41,420 bases of DNA, taken from the IMG/VR virus record IMGVR_UViG_3300032435_000023, positions 1 to 41,420 of that record. The stretch is one strand, 5' to 3'. The position numbers were made by a program, and so were the translations under genes. This document shows positions 13,006-20,545 of this stretch, piece by piece. Numbering within the stretch: position 1 is the first letter of the stretch; the number at the start of each line of letters is the position of its first letter. The stretch is from a virus. Below the pieces are notes generated by a model. The model saw only the letters and a program-made list of their open reading frames with translations. It was not told the origin of the DNA and did no database searches.

Positions 13006-13067
13006 AAAACCTAATTAGCCAATATTAAAACAGTCAGCTTAAGTTTGTTGCTGATTTAGGTTTTTTC
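13006..13067 (+). terminator. Terminator-like nested hairpin before the methyltransferase genes
   Basis: AAAACCTAA (13006-13014) pairs with TTAGGTTTT (13056-13064); an inner TCAGC (13034-13038) pairs with GCTGA (13050-13054). The right arm runs straight into TTTTTTC. The long internal distance makes it an unusual intrinsic terminator, but it sits properly between two gene groups. Confidence 0.45.
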
Positions 13068-13094
13068 TTGATTAAATTGTAGAGGTTTAGATAT

Positions 13095-13679
13095 ATGGGT
13101 TTTCCTGTTTACTCTGTGAAATCATGTGCGGAATTAATTAAGTATAGTCAAAACTCGCGTACTCATTCTTCTGATCAAATTAATCAAATAAAACGTTCTA
13201 TTGAGCAATTTGGATTTACAAACCCTTTATTGATTGACGAAGATAACTTGATTATAGCAGGGCACGGTCGATTAGAGGCAGCTTTATTATTGAATATGGA
13301 TGATATTCCTTGCGTGATTATTAATGGCTTAACTGAGGCTCAAAAGCGCGCTTATATTATTGCTGATAATCAGCTCGCGTTAAATGCGGGATGGAATGAA
13401 GATCTTCTTAAACTCGAATTGACGTTTTTAGAAGACGAAAATTTTGATTTATCTTTTCTTGGTTTTGATGAAAATGATTTAGAGACGTTATTGAATGATG
13501 TGGAGCTGGATTACTCAGACAAAAACAAGGAGCTAAATACCAATGATTTCAGTGATGACATTATGGAACTAAAATTTAAATTTTCGCAAGAAAAATATGA
13601 GCTTGTAGTTGAAAAGTTGCGCAATATAAACTCATCGAAAGAAATAGCTTTATTGCAGTTGTTAAATAATGAGCTATAA
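13095..13679 (+). CDS. ParB/Sulfiredoxin-fold protein paired with methyltransferase
   Basis: 194 residues. The N-terminal 100 carry a ParB-like nuclease domain: NSRTHSSDQINQIKRSIEQF, TNPLLIDEDN, then IIAGHGRLEAALLLN with the GHGR motif. ITEAQ-type EAQKRAYIIADNQLALNAGW follows, as in the ParB domains fused to phage DNA methyltransferases. Here the methylase part is absent, and a separate C5 methyltransferase starts 11 bases inside the 3' end. The acidic C-terminus is unmatched. Likely role: DNA contact or specificity partner of the methylase; nuclease activity is not assured. Confidence 0.85.
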   Translation: MGFPVYSVKSCAELIKYSQNSRTHSSDQINQIKRSIEQFGFTNPLLIDEDNLIIAGHGRLEAALLLNMDDIPCVIINGLTEAQKRAYIIADNQLALNAGWNEDLLKLELTFLEDENFDLSFLGFDENDLETLLNDVELDYSDKNKELNTNDFSDDIMELKFKFSQEKYELVVEKLRNINSSKEIALLQLLNNEL

Positions 13680-14691
13680 ATTTCCGTACAAATGGAATCT
13701 TTCAGATGGTTATCCTGGAAAAGGAATTGATGCGCATGGATTAAAAGTGTTCGGTACGTTTGTTTGCGGCGGCGGTTCATCGATGGGCTATAAGCTGGCC
13801 GGCTTCAATCATCTTGGCGGCGTGGAAATTGATCAGCCAATAGCTGACGTTTACGAAGCCAACCACCACCCAAAATATTTATTTAATGAAGACATTAGAA
13901 AATTTGTTTTGCGTGACAACCTACCAGAAGAATTGTTTAACTTGGATTTATTGGACGGGTCGCCGCCATGTAGTAGTTTTTCAATGGCTGGAAACCGTGA
14001 AAAGGACTGGGGAAAAGAAAAAATATTTAAAGAAGGGCAAGCAAAACAAAAGCTAGATGATTTATTTTTTACATATATTGAGCTTGCGAAAAAGTTACAA
14101 CCAAAAGTTGTTATAGCGGAAAATGTCAAAGGATTATTACAAGGCAATGCAAAAGTTTATGTGAAAAATATTGTCAAAGGCTTTCAAGAGGCAGGATATA
14201 ACGTGCAGTTTTTTTTGCTTAATGCGGCAAGCATGGGCGTTCCACAAATGCGCGAAAGGGTCTTTTTTATATGTCACAGAAAAGACTTAAAATATCCAAA
14301 GCTAGTTTTTAACTTTAATGAAAAAGCAATTGTTTATTCTCAAATAGAAGATGATGTATATGAAAATAAAGTACTCAATTGCCATTTGCCATATTTAGCA
14401 ATTTGCAAGCCGGGTTATTCTCTTTCTTCCGTGCATCCTAAGGGAAGCATGTTTAATGCAAAAAAATTGCACCCGCAAAAAGTAATAAATACAATAGCAA
14501 ATGGAAGTTGTCTTTTTCATTATTCTAAAATAAAATTATTGTCAAACAATGAATTGAAATTATCTGGTAGTTACCCACTTGATTACAATTTTAAAAAAGT
14601 AAAACCGATATATTTAATTGGAATGAGTGTTCCGCCAGTAATGACAGCACAGATAGCGCATCAAGTTTATTTACAATGGCTGAAATGCTAG
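13669..14691 (+). CDS. DNA (cytosine-5) methyltransferase
   Basis: 340 residues, methylating cytosine C5 with S-adenosylmethionine. The motifs come in the normal order: I (VFGTFVCGGGSSMGYKLAGF, about 27-46), IV (GSPPCSSFSMAG, catalytic Cys near 101), VI (ENVKGLL, about 150), VIII (QMRERVFF, about 194), and a late PPVMTAQIAHQV corresponding to motif X. The GGGSSMG form of motif I is a common phage variant. No restriction gene is visible, so it is an orphan methylase likely protecting phage DNA or changing host gene expression. Target site unknown. Confidence 0.93.
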   Translation: MSYKFPYKWNLSDGYPGKGIDAHGLKVFGTFVCGGGSSMGYKLAGFNHLGGVEIDQPIADVYEANHHPKYLFNEDIRKFVLRDNLPEELFNLDLLDGSPPCSSFSMAGNREKDWGKEKIFKEGQAKQKLDDLFFTYIELAKKLQPKVVIAENVKGLLQGNAKVYVKNIVKGFQEAGYNVQFFLLNAASMGVPQMRERVFFICHRKDLKYPKLVFNFNEKAIVYSQIEDDVYENKVLNCHLPYLAICKPGYSLSSVHPKGSMFNAKKLHPQKVINTIANGSCLFHYSKIKLLSNNELKLSGSYPLDYNFKKVKPIYLIGMSVPPVMTAQIAHQVYLQWLKC

Positions 14692-14696
14692 GCAAA

Positions 14697-14714
14697 GCGG
14701 GGGATTAACCCCGC
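14697..14714. terminator. Bidirectional hairpin between convergent operons
   Basis: GCGGGG (14697-14702), six-base loop GATTAA, CCCCGC (14709-14714). It lies between the rightward methylase stop and the leftward operon end. Flanks are only modestly T-rich (TTTG on the minus strand), so it is a plausible but not textbook terminator for both. Confidence 0.5.
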
Positions 14715-14722
14715 GCAAAATT

Positions 14723-14944
14723 CTAAGGGGTGCGAAGATCAAATATTGTATATCTTTCTTTGCATTTCATTAATTTATCTATAAAATCCAGCGCAGAATC
14801 ATTAGACTTTATTTTGATAGTAGCGTAATCGTTATCACTGCCGTCAAAATAAAAATATAATTTGTTTTCTGTGTTTGTAATACAAGAAACCAGATCTAAA
14901 TTAATTGTTATCTGACCTTCATTGTAAATAATTGTTACGAACAC
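14723..14944 (-). CDS. Small hypothetical protein translated with csrA
   Basis: 73 residues with a GTG start at 14944 that shares its G with the csrA stop (TAGTG); AAAGGAG lies 7 bases upstream inside csrA. Beta-rich start (FVTIIYNEGQITINLDLVSC) then YFYFDGSDNDYATIKIKSND and a helix. No recognised family. It is the last gene of the leftward accessory operon and its coupling to csrA suggests matched amounts. Confidence 0.68.
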   Translation of the reverse strand: MFVTIIYNEGQITINLDLVSCITNTENKLYFYFDGSDNDYATIKIKSNDSALDFIDKLMKCKERYTIFDLRTP

Positions 14945-15114
14945 TATAATTCTCCTTTAATTTTGTTGTATATTTCTTCCCGATGAATGTCGATGTGATC
15001 CGGCGCTTCGATTCCCACTCTAACCTGCTTTCCTTGCACGTCTAAAATCGTTACAATGATTTCGCGGTCATTTATGTATACTTTCTGTCCTATATTTCTA
15101 GTTAAAATTAACAT
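14944..15114 (-). CDS. CsrA-family RNA-binding translational regulator
   Basis: 56 residues, not flagged by size-limited gene finding. The start MLILTRNIGQKVYIND and end VRVGIEAPDHIDIHREEIYN are diagnostic of CsrA/RsmA. RNA-contact residues Leu4, Thr5, Arg6 and Arg45 (Arg44 in the E. coli protein, shifted by one inserted residue) are present; the usual Arg7 is Asn. Bacterial CsrA dimers bind GGA in hairpin loops and ribosome sites to repress translation or stabilise mRNA. AGGAG is 6 bases before ATG. The C-terminal tail is short, as in many minimal CsrA proteins. It could retune host carbon or virulence control, or the phage's own leaders. Confidence 0.93.
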   Translation of the reverse strand: MLILTRNIGQKVYINDREIIVTILDVQGKQVRVGIEAPDHIDIHREEIYNKIKGEL

Positions 15115-15126
15115 GCTAAACTCCTG

Positions 15127-15240
15127 TTATAAAATTATGTAAAAAATAAAAATTATGGCAAACGTGCACACAGTTATTAGTGCGCCTTCGAATAAAACGA
15201 TTAGTACATCTTTAACTAGCTCTCGATCAATCACAAACAT
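15127..15240 (-). CDS. 37-residue membrane protein
   Basis: ATG 15240 to TAA 15127-15129; GTG 15234 has better spacing from GAGGGG and is an alternative start. After a charged N-end (VIDRELVKD) comes one long hydrophobic segment (VLIVLFEGALITVCTFAIIF) that should span the inner membrane. It overlaps the upstream gene by 14 bases and precedes csrA by 12. No family recognised. Confidence 0.55.
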   Translation of the reverse strand: MFVIDRELVKDVLIVLFEGALITVCTFAIIFIFYIIL

Positions 15241-15532
15241 ACCCCTCATCAGGATTTTGATTCAAGTACTCGCAAACACCTGGGCGATTACACTTTATAA
15301 CGCTTGTCCAACAATGTCCGTGCGCTCTTGCTGTACAAATAGCACCACCAAGTGGCATATCTTGCTCATTGCGATACATATCATAAAATCTTGTCCAGAA
15401 TTTTGCGCCCTGTGCTTCACATTCAACAAGTGTTTTGTATGGTCCCTCTTGATATTTTTGTGTGCTGCCAGGCGTTCGGTGGCTGACAGATGTGTTTAAT
15501 ATCCATACTGCAAAGGCGGCGGCTGTTATCAT
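15227..15532 (-). CDS. Putative exported or membrane-anchored Cys-rich protein
   Basis: 101 residues. The first 20 are hydrophobic (MITAAAFAVWILNTSVS) without a basic N-end, so an uncleaved anchor is as likely as a signal peptide. The rest is hydrophilic with six Cys, an even number suitable for disulfides, in a spaced pattern (VEC, AIC, HCW, KC, VCEY, VCD). It overlaps the upstream coiled-coil gene by ATGA. An envelope-located product fits superinfection exclusion or lysis control, but neither is shown. Confidence 0.65.
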   Translation of the reverse strand: MITAAAFAVWILNTSVSHRTPGSTQKYQEGPYKTLVECEAQGAKFWTRFYDMYRNEQDMPLGGAICTARAHGHCWTSVIKCNRPGVCEYLNQNPDEGYVCD

Positions 15533-15687
15533 TTTACTACTCCAATAATGTTTTCTACTTGCTGAAAAATGTATTTTACGAAATCTTTATGGCGCGCTAC
15601 GTTTTGTTCTTGGATCATTATTAACTGTCTACGCAAGTCTATGATTTCCTTTCTTAGTTGATTTAATTCTTTTTTGCATCCAAACAT
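15529..15687 (-). CDS. Small coiled-coil protein
   Basis: 52 residues, ATG 15687 behind GGAG (9-base spacing), TGA overlapping the next ATG. Sequence MFGCKKELNQLRKEIIDLRR, then a continuing helix to KYIFQQVENIIGVVK: a heptad-like Leu/Ile pattern suggests a coiled coil. No family recognised. Confidence 0.6.
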   Translation of the reverse strand: MFGCKKELNQLRKEIIDLRRQLIMIQEQNVARHKDFVKYIFQQVENIIGVVK

Positions 15688-15693
15688 TTTTAA

Positions 15694-15768
15694 TTACTCC
15701 TCACATTCCTCGTTATCCGGCAAAGCGTCGTAGTCTTCATCACCGTAAGCCTCATTCTCTCTACTCAT
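15694..15768 (-). CDS. 24-residue acidic peptide
   Basis: ATG 15768 to TAA 15694-15696, with GAGG about 9 bases upstream, overlapping the upstream gene by 8 bases. Thirteen of 24 residues are Asp, Glu or Asn (MSRENEAYGDEDYDALPDNE). The good spacing and placement between genes support it, but it is very short. Confidence 0.42.
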   Translation of the reverse strand: MSRENEAYGDEDYDALPDNEECEE

Positions 15769-15949
15769 TATTTAATCCTCGCTTATACAAACTTATCGCA
15801 TGTAAAATATCCGTTAATGCAGATTCAAGGTTTTCAATCTCATCATCATTTGCTAAGATAGTGTCGCCGCAAAGGGTTATACATGTTGCTGACCCTTTTC
15901 GGTTAATCGCTATCGTGTAATTATTGTTTAATAATTGATGTATTATCAT
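15761..15949 (-). CDS. Small hypothetical protein of csrA operon
   Basis: 62 residues: MIIHQLLNNNYTIAINRKG, a beta-like ATCITLCGDTILAN and an acidic helix (DEIENLESALTDILHAISLY). Starts immediately after the previous stop (TAGGATG). The GGGCTAGG before the start resembles the leader hairpin arms elsewhere in this operon. No family recognised. Confidence 0.62.
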   Translation of the reverse strand: MIIHQLLNNNYTIAINRKGSATCITLCGDTILANDDEIENLESALTDILHAISLYKRGLNNE

Positions 15950-15950
15950 C

Positions 15951-16157
15951 CTAGCCCTCTCCTGATTCTAGTTTGTCGATGTGCTCTTTTGCGGCCGTGT
16001 CAGCGTCAGTCTTAGTGTCGTACCATTCATCAGATTCACGGATTACGCAATTATCACCATAAGCATCTTCGCCAAGTATTTCGTATACCCATGAGACGCT
16101 GTGCTCGCCGAAAAGGTCTTGTATTAATGTGTATTCGTATGTGCTGTATTTTTTCAT
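15951..16157 (-). CDS. Small acidic hypothetical protein of csrA operon
   Basis: 68 residues if translation starts at ATG 16157 (MKKYSTYEYTLIQDLFGEHS), which overlaps the upstream stop as TGATG; an in-frame ATG at 16184 is possible but lies inside the neighbour. Tyr/Asp/Glu-rich with a DEWYDTKTDADTAAKEHID segment recalling small phage stress or DNA-mimic-type proteins, though this is only composition. No family recognised. Confidence 0.62.
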   Translation of the reverse strand: MKKYSTYEYTLIQDLFGEHSVSWVYEILGEDAYGDNCVIRESDEWYDTKTDADTAAKEHIDKLESGEG

Positions 16158-16378
16158 CACGCGACCCCGCTCATTGTCATACAAGAGCAGTCACGGTATT
16201 TATGTGGACAAAGCGCATTGCGAAGTCGACTAAGTTTTCTATAGTCTTTGTCCTTAGAATTTATATATCCTGCATAATACATATAATCAATATTATGAGC
16301 TTTTTCCTCATTTATTGTACTTTTTGCGCGTGTTTTATGAAACCTGTTTTCCCACTCGTGCATTATCTTTGTTGTCAT
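16157..16378 (-). CDS. Small basic Cys-containing hypothetical protein
   Basis: 73 residues, basic (HEWENRFHKTRAKSTINEEK, then KDKDYRKLSRLRNALCPHKY), ending RDCSCMTMSG. Three Cys and several His near the C-terminus might bind metal. The leader CACAACGGAGTA precedes the ATG and is identical to that of the upstream gene. Overlaps neighbours on both sides. Confidence 0.6.
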   Translation of the reverse strand: MTTKIMHEWENRFHKTRAKSTINEEKAHNIDYMYYAGYINSKDKDYRKLSRLRNALCPHKYRDCSCMTMSGVA

Positions 16379-16638
16379 TTTGTGTACTCCGTTGTGCTCT
16401 TTTGCGACCGTTTCTCAGGGTTCAACTTCATAAATTCTAGTAAGTGTTCTAAGTTTCCAATTATTCTATTAAGTTCACTTTCTATTTGTTCGCGCTTTGA
16501 TATTGGATATATTTCCAGATCATTAGTATCTAGCAGTTTGTTTTGGGGAAAGCTTAGCGGGCAGCGTGTTCCCTTGATTTCAAAGTCATCATCTTCCCAA
16601 TCGTACATTATCTTTTCTTCTGCTACTGTCATTTTCAT
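16375..16638 (-). CDS. Small acidic hypothetical protein
   Basis: 87 residues starting MKMTVAEEKIMYDWEDDDFE, then a hydrophilic middle and a helical C-terminal half (ISKREQIESELNRIIGNLEH). Ribosome site CGGAG in a CACAACGGAGTA leader just below a GAGA-loop hairpin. No family recognised. Asp/Glu concentration at the N-terminus is notable. Confidence 0.65.
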   Translation of the reverse strand: MKMTVAEEKIMYDWEDDDFEIKGTRCPLSFPQNKLLDTNDLEIYPISKREQIESELNRIIGNLEHLLEFMKLNPEKRSQKSTTEYTK

Positions 16639-16649
16639 TACTCCGTTGT

Positions 16650-16665
16650 GGGCTATCTCTAGCCC
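16650..16665 (-). promoter_or_regulatory. Leader hairpin with GAGA tetraloop
   Basis: Read on the minus strand: GGGCTA, loop GAGA, TAGCCC. GNRA loops are unusually stable and often bound. It lies 12 bases upstream of the start codon of the gene at 16638 and its right arm runs directly into CACAACGGAGTA, the ribosome site. Confidence 0.6.
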
Positions 16666-16672
16666 GATAGTT

Positions 16673-16915
16673 TTAGATTACTTCAAAGCCATTATTTTCA
16701 GCTTCTAAAAATAAAGCGTTCATGCATTCATCTTCACCAAACGCTTCAAAAGCTGCTTCGTTATTTTCACCGGACAAACCCCAATTGTGACCGCAATCAG
16801 TCTTTTTAATGACTTTTTTGTGGTCTTTCAGACAAACTTGAACTGTCATTTTATTGTCTAGTGTTATCCAGGCGAAGCCGTGTTCAATATCGTAATCAAA
16901 ACTTAATACATCCAT
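16673..16915 (-). CDS. Small acidic hypothetical protein
   Basis: 80 residues: MDVLSFDYDIEHGFAWITLD, a Lys-rich VCLKDHKKVIKKTDCGHNWG, and an acidic helical end (AAFEAFGEDECMNALFLEAE). The charge is segregated, acidic outside and basic in the middle. No recognised family. It has its own leader hairpin (GAAA loop) and AGGA ribosome site. Confidence 0.65.
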   Translation of the reverse strand: MDVLSFDYDIEHGFAWITLDNKMTVQVCLKDHKKVIKKTDCGHNWGLSGENNEAAFEAFGEDECMNALFLEAENNGFEVI

Positions 16916-16937
16916 TTTATTTTCCTAATTGTTGTGT

Positions 16938-16953
16938 GGGCTATTTCTAGCCC
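16938..16953 (-). promoter_or_regulatory. Leader hairpin with GAAA tetraloop
   Basis: Read on the minus strand: GGGCTA, loop GAAA, TAGCCC, identical in stem to the hairpin at 16650. It is followed by CACACAACAATTAGGA and the ATG at 16915. Two copies with conserved stem and GNRA loop argue for a repeated regulatory element. Confidence 0.6.
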
Positions 16954-16987
16954 GTTTGTTTAATTGTTTATTATTGCAGTTCAAGTG

Positions 16988-17176
16988 CTAAATTACTTTG
17001 CAAAATGTTGCGCCTAGGTTGTCGCATAAAGCGTTAAATGTTATCGACCTTGCCGTATATTCTTCTGTTCTTTGTCGTCCAAAAATCGGCGCGTTTTCAG
17101 CAAGCCATTGTTTTTCTATAATCATGTCAGGTGTAAGTAAGTCTTGATTAGCTTTGTAGTTTGTTGGCATTCTCAT
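16988..17176 (-). CDS. Small hypothetical protein, first of leftward accessory operon
   Basis: 62 residues: MRMPTNYKANQDLLTPDMII, then KQWLAENAPIFGRQRTEEYT and a C-terminal FNALCDNLGATFCKVI. AGGA lies 8 bases before the ATG in a CACAACAACTAGGA leader related to those of the next three genes. It is the first product of the promoter at 17217-17245. No recognised family. Confidence 0.62.
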   Translation of the reverse strand: MRMPTNYKANQDLLTPDMIIEKQWLAENAPIFGRQRTEEYTARSITFNALCDNLGATFCKVI

Positions 17177-17208
17177 TTTTGTTTCCTAGTTGTTGTGTTG
17201 TTTAGTTG

Positions 17209-17490
17209 ATGAATGAATTATATCAAGCTCTTGAATATATTACAAGGGTTAGTGCAAAAACATTTGTAATATACTCAGGATATTTAATTAGTATTAAAAT
17301 AATCACATTGTTTAAAGCACATCAAAGCTTACTCACTAGACTCACCAACGTTTTTGGCGCATTATTAACAGCTTTACCCACAGTTTTTGTTAGTAAATAT
17401 CTATTGAGAAGCGCATGCCTATTCCTTTTGATTTTGATTTTAAGAAGCCAGATTATTCATTTGTTTTTAAACGTCGAGTCGATATTTTAA
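17209..17490 (+). CDS. Possible small membrane protein overlapping terL
   Basis: 93 residues from ATG 17209, with three hydrophobic segments ([54 protein letters not shown]). It could be a holin-like protein, but 75 bases overlap the terminase gene, no ribosome site is evident, and the leftward promoter lies inside it. It is retained as uncertain because 17177-17414 otherwise holds no gene. Confidence 0.35.
   Translation: MNELYQALEYITRVSAKTFVIYSGYLISIKIITLFKAHQSLLTRLTNVFGALLTALPTVFVSKYLLRSACLFLLILILRSQIIHLFLNVESIF
17217..17245 (-). promoter_or_regulatory. Leftward promoter of the csrA operon
   Basis: On the minus strand TTGTAA (17240-17245), a 17-base spacer and TATAAT (17217-17222), with TGA before the -10 giving an extended -10. 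Transcription would begin near 17210 and leave a leader of about 34 bases before the gene at 17176. Confidence 0.72.
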
Positions 17491-19034
17491 AAAAAATACG
17501 TGCCGATTCTTCTTTGCTTCCTCCTTTAAAAAAGTTTTACAAAGAAAACCCCGCGCAATTTATTATAGATTGGGGCGTGACTAGTGATCCTCGGAATGTT
17601 GAGCGTGGTTTACCTGCTTTGACCCCTTTTTTGCTTTTTGAGCGTCAAGAGGAATGGGTTAACTGGCTGATGGAAAGATGGAAAAACAAAGAGCCGGGGA
17701 TTACTGATAAGTCGCGAGAACTTGGCATGTCGTGGCTTACGATAAGTACAGCGTGCACATTGTGTCTTTTTTATGAGGGTATGACGATTGGGTTTGGAAG
17801 TCGTAAAGAGGAGTACGTGGATAAGAAGGGCGATCCAAAATCTTTATTATGGAAAGCTCGACAATTTTTGCGATATTTACCCGTCGAATTTAAAGGAACG
17901 TGGAGTGAGCGAAAACATAGCCCTTATATGCGCGTCGAATTTCCGGATTCAGGATCGGTTATAACTGGGGAAAGCGGAGACGGAATAGGGCGCGGAGGGC
18001 GAGCGGGCATTTATATAATTGACGAAGCCGCTTTTATTCCTCGAGCGCATTTGATGGATGCTTCGCTATCACAAACTACTAATTGTCGAATTGATGTTTC
18101 TACGCCGTGCGGGATGAACAATTCTTTTTCACGAAGGCGATTCAGTGGCAAAGTGCCCGTTTTTTCATTCCATTGGACGTCCGATCCCCGGAAAGATATA
18201 GAATGGTACAAGCGCACATGTGATTTTATTGACGATCCAGTTATTATAGCCCAAGAATTAGACTTAGATTATTCGGCCTCAATGGAGGGCGTTCTCATTC
18301 CAGCAGCATGGGTGCAATCGTCACTAGACGCGCACATAAAGCTTAATATTACACCAACAGGCGTTCGTAAAATAGGTTTTGATGTCGCGGATGAAGGAGC
18401 AGACAAAAACGCAATTTGTGCAAGACATGGTATTCTAGTATCCAGCGTTCACTTTTGGTCAGGAAAAGGCGGTGATATATATGATTCGGTCAACAGGGTT
18501 TTTGATTTTGCTGATGATCTTAATTTTTATAGCGTTGACTATGATGCTGATGGCCTCGGAGCTGGTGTGCGCGGCGATGCTCGTACTATTAATAAAATTC
18601 GAGCTGAAGAAGGTAAAAAGAAAATTTTGTTTAACCCGTTTCGCGGCTCGGGTGAGGTGGTCAATAAAACAGCTAACCCGTTTAAATCAGAAAATGAAAA
18701 TCGCGATACGGAAAAGGGTCGTAGTAATGAAGATTTTTTTGCGAACGCAAAAGCGCAAGCCTGGTGGTCATTACGTCGACGATTTCAAATGACTCATCGC
18801 GCAATCGTTGATGAGCTAGAAGTGAATCACGAAGATATAATTTCAATATCGAGTAAAATACCGGATTATAAAAAGCTGATGGTTGAACTTAGTCAACCCA
18901 CTTACGGTCAAAACAGTAACGGAAAAATACTTGTAAATAAAAAGCCAGATGGTTCAAAATCACCAAACTGTGCGGATGCGGTTTTGATCGCTTTTGCTCC
19001 TACTCACAAACCAAATGCGGGATTTTTCACATGA
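17415..19034 (+). CDS. Terminase large subunit
   Basis: 539 residues, the ATP-driven packaging motor with a nuclease that cuts concatemers. The ATPase has the variant Walker A seen in one terminase group ([10 protein letters not shown], about 97-106) and Walker [10 protein letters not shown] (about 199-207). The RNase H-like nuclease has GFDVADEG (about 322), VDYDADGLG (near 376) and a final [11 protein letters not shown]. The start is 6 bases after a weak GAGAAG. It overlaps the portal start by 4 bases. The family is full length. The packaging mode cannot be read directly from it. Confidence 0.94.
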   Translation: MPIPFDFDFKKPDYSFVFKRRVDILKKIRADSSLLPPLKKFYKENPAQFIIDWGVTSDPRNVERGLPALTPFLLFERQEEWVNWLMERWKNKEPGITDKSRELGMSWLTISTACTLCLFYEGMTIGFGSRKEEYVDKKGDPKSLLWKARQFLRYLPVEFKGTWSERKHSPYMRVEFPDSGSVITGESGDGIGRGGRAGIYIIDEAAFIPRAHLMDASLSQTTNCRIDVSTPCGMNNSFSRRRFSGKVPVFSFHWTSDPRKDIEWYKRTCDFIDDPVIIAQELDLDYSASMEGVLIPAAWVQSSLDAHIKLNITPTGVRKIGFDVADEGADKNAICARHGILVSSVHFWSGKGGDIYDSVNRVFDFADDLNFYSVDYDADGLGAGVRGDARTINKIRAEEGKKKILFNPFRGSGEVVNKTANPFKSENENRDTEKGRSNEDFFANAKAQAWWSLRRRFQMTHRAIVDELEVNHEDIISISSKIPDYKKLMVELSQPTYGQNSNGKILVNKKPDGSKSPNCADAVLIAFAPTHKPNAGFFT

Positions 19035-20545
19035 TCACTAAAATACTAAAAAAATACGGTTACGAAAAAGTCTCTTTAATAGTACCCGAAAAACGAGAAA
19101 AGCCGCGCCAAATGTTTTCAACGCACGAAGAACAAGAAAGCGTGCACGAGCAAATAGAGAGACTTTGGGAAATAAATTTCCAGCCCGCTCGGCATAATGT
19201 AATGACAAAAGATGGAAAAGAAACGTTCGCCATGGATAATCATGCAAACATAAAATCATCTTTTAGAAATCAGCTAATCCCGGAGCAACAAGTGCTCTGG
19301 TACGCTAACAAATCGTTTATCGGGTATCAGTTGTGCGCTATGATTGCTCAGCAATGGTTAGTGTCGAAGGCGTGTTTAATGCCCGCTAAAGACGCTGTAC
19401 GCAACGGTTATGACATAACCGTAAATGATGGAACAGAAGTAGATCCAAGTATTATTGATGAAATTAGAAATCTAGATGTAAAATATGACGTTAATAAAAA
19501 TCTTATACAATTTATACAAATGGGTCGAGTGTTCGGCATTCGCGTTTGCATGTTTGTTGTTGAGTCTAGCGACCCGGATTATTACCGCAACCCGTTCAAC
19601 CCCGACGGCGTTACAGAGGGCAGCTATAAAGGCATGTCGCAGATTGACCCGTATTGGATAACCCCACAATTAAGTAACGAAGATTCAGGAAACCCAGCAT
19701 CAATAAATTTCTACGAACCAACTTGGTGGAATATTAATGGCCAATTAGTTCACAGAACACACCTAGTTATTTTCAAAGGTGATGAAGTAGCCGACATCAT
19801 GAAACCCGCGTACATATACGGTGGCATATCAGTCCCTCAAAAGATTGCAGAGCGTGTTTTTGCAGCAGAAAGAATCGCGAATGAAGCTCCTATGCTTGCT
19901 GTAACAAAAAGAACTGATGTTATAAATTTAGATTCTGCCCAGTTTGAAGCGATACCTGGTCAAGCCGCTGCAAGACTCGCCCAATGGGTCTATAATCGTG
20001 ATAATTTTGGCGTTAAAACGCTAGGTCTTGATGAATCAATGACCCAGTTCGATACTAGTTTAGCTGACTTAGATGATGTGATTATGACTCAATATCAGCT
20101 TGTCGCTGCGGCATCTAACGTCCCTGCAACAAAATTACTAGGAACAGCACCCAAGGGATTTAATTCAACAGGCGAGCACGAAGAAAAATCATATCACGAA
20201 GAGTTGGAAACGATTCAGTCGCACGACTTAACGCCATTGCTTAACCGACATCACTTGCTTTTAATACGCTCAGAGATAGCACCAACAAACAATATTGAAA
20301 ATTTTGATATTACAATATCGTGGAAGCCGGTTAACGCAATGAGCGCAAAAGAGCTCGGAGAAATAAACAAGCTTCGTTCAGAGACTGGTCAAACACTGAT
20401 TACATCGGGTGCGATTGATGGTAATGACGAGCGTAAACGTGTAATTAACGACCCCGATTCAGGCTATACAGGGCTTCTTGATGAGAACTTTGAAACGGAC
20501 TTGGACAACGATATTGACATTGCATCAAATGAAACGGGTGCTTGA
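19031..20545 (+). CDS. Portal protein, DUF1073-type
   Basis: 504 residues forming the dodecameric portal ring for DNA entry. Recognisable parts: [20 protein letters not shown] near the N-end, the [20 protein letters not shown] segment, [13 protein letters not shown], and [20 protein letters not shown] near 375, all typical of the Mu-like/DUF1073 portal group. The C-terminus is acidic. It is placed between TerL and the head morphogenesis protein as in most phages. The family name also covers proteins labelled Acb1-like; the length and context here say portal. Confidence 0.9.
   Translation: MITKILKKYGYEKVSLIVPEKREKPRQMFSTHEEQESVHEQIERLWEINFQPARHNVMTKDGKETFAMDNHANIKSSFRNQLIPEQQVLWYANKSFIGYQLCAMIAQQWLVSKACLMPAKDAVRNGYDITVNDGTEVDPSIIDEIRNLDVKYDVNKNLIQFIQMGRVFGIRVCMFVVESSDPDYYRNPFNPDGVTEGSYKGMSQIDPYWITPQLSNEDSGNPASINFYEPTWWNINGQLVHRTHLVIFKGDEVADIMKPAYIYGGISVPQKIAERVFAAERIANEAPMLAVTKRTDVINLDSAQFEAIPGQAAARLAQWVYNRDNFGVKTLGLDESMTQFDTSLADLDDVIMTQYQLVAAASNVPATKLLGTAPKGFNSTGEHEEKSYHEELETIQSHDLTPLLNRHHLLLIRSEIAPTNNIENFDITISWKPVNAMSAKELGEINKLRSETGQTLITSGAIDGNDERKRVINDPDSGYTGLLDENFETDLDNDIDIASNETGA

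Noticed and set aside
19031-20545. Anti-CBASS Acb1 enzyme
   Set aside because: The portal family shares a database label with Acb1-like proteins, but the length, position after TerL and lack of the twin HxT motifs of 2H phosphoesterases favour a portal.
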